Shown here piece by piece: positions 63,726-64,000 of a DNA stretch of 64,000 bases. The stretch spans positions 1 through 64,000 of the forward strand of contig NZ_JAHFVG010000013.1 of the NCBI RefSeq assembly GCF_023264675.1. Reading direction: 5' to 3'. The stretch comes from Rhodococcus sp. (in: high G+C Gram-positive bacteria). Its GTDB lineage: Bacteria > Actinomycetota > Actinomycetes > Mycobacteriales > Mycobacteriaceae. Position numbers and translations under genes: made by a program. Numbering within the stretch: position 1 is the stretch's first letter; each line of letters begins with the position of its first letter. A model generated the notes under the pieces. It was not told the DNA's origin. It was given only the letters and a program-made list of their open reading frames with translations, and made no database searches.

Positions 63726-64000
63726 TCACGGCTCGACGCTCATCGCGACACCGACGGCGCCCGGGCCGACGTGCGCACCCAAAACGGCACCGAACGGGCG
63801 GATGCTCAGCTCACTGACCAGCGAGATTCGTTCGGTGAGCAGAGAAACCACCGTGGAGGCCCTGTCCGCGCACTGCATGTGATGCACGGTCAGCGCAACC
63901 CTTTTGTCGCCTGCACCCGCTGCGACCGCATCCACCAATTTGGCCAGCGCCTTGGTCGACGTTCGTGCTTTCTCACGCAGCACGAGTTTTCCCTCGTGCA
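63726..64000 (-). CDS. DegV family fatty-acid-binding protein (C-terminal part)
   Basis: The gene enters from the right edge, so the start is outside the window. The visible tail has 'GKLVLREKARTSTKALAKLV', 'RVALTVHHMQCADRAS' and 'RPFGAVLGAHVGPGAVGVAM', which match the last third of DegV proteins, which bind fatty acids and in some bacteria feed fatty acid kinase. Its place beyond comEA agrees with Rv2417c. Confidence 0.85.
   Translation of the reverse strand, partial: HEGKLVLREKARTSTKALAKLVDAVAAGAGDKRVALTVHHMQCADRASTVVSLLTERISLVSELSIRPFGAVLGAHVGPGAVGVAMSVEP

Noticed and set aside
1..64000. CRISPR arrays, insertion sequences, rRNA genes
   Set aside because: I saw no regularly spaced repeats, no transposase-like protein and no rRNA sequence on either strand.

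Overview
The window is high-GC actinobacterial DNA. Its backbone follows the gene order of Mycobacterium tuberculosis around Rv2343c-Rv2417c: dnaG, dgt, TPM-domain protein, glyS, smtB-zur, uppS, recO, era, corC, ybeY, phoH, rsmE, dnaJ2, hrcA, hemW, sirA-cysH, cysA-cysW-cysT-sbp, GH15, lepA, rpsT, holA, comEC and comEA. The protein character and the inserted genes suggest Rhodococcus or a close Nocardiaceae relative. The genus is inferred from recalled synteny, not from a search.

Layout. 1-1.9 kb: the end of a sugar ABC ATPase, a GntR regulator and a decayed aconitase, lying against a tRNA-Asn that may mark an island edge. 2.1-15.7 kb: dnaG-dgt, a YdcF-like protein, an ABC exporter with its two-component system, a TPM-domain protein overlapping a lipoprotein, glyS, and the zinc-sensing pair smtB-zur behind a promoter packed with palindromes. 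15.3-17.9 kb: recO, an FMN reductase, uppS and a conserved partner. 18-28.7 kb: accessory DNA between recO and era, with membrane-lipid genes, two regulators, a lone exporter component and a compact seven-gene acyl-chain cluster (acyltransferase, fatty acyl-AMP ligase, ACP, ketosynthase, ACP, MaoC hydratase, flavin oxidase). 28.7-38.3 kb: ribosome maturation and heat-shock genes (era, corC, ybeY, phoH, rsmE, dnaJ2, hrcA) and hemW. 38.3-49 kb: the full sulfate assimilation locus. 49-64 kb: small membrane proteins, GH15 trehalase-like enzyme, a nitronate monooxygenase-like enzyme, lepA, a PemK-like protein, aquaporin, the transglutaminase/alpha-E/ATP-grasp operon, rpsT, holA, comEC-comEA and a truncated degV.

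How the genes work together. Sulfate is imported by Sbp-CysTWA, activated by CysDN, reduced to sulfite by CysH and to sulfide by SirA, whose siroheme is served by the adjacent CbiX-like chelatase. Each arm of this pathway is preceded by a short cysteine-containing reading frame whose start codon sits about seven bases after a -10 box. This is the arrangement of leaderless cysteine attenuators known from mycobacteria. The accessory acyl cluster carries enzymes to activate a fatty acid, extend it with malonate and oxidise the product, but has no ketoreductase, enoyl reductase or thioesterase. It is the best candidate here for an undescribed pathway.
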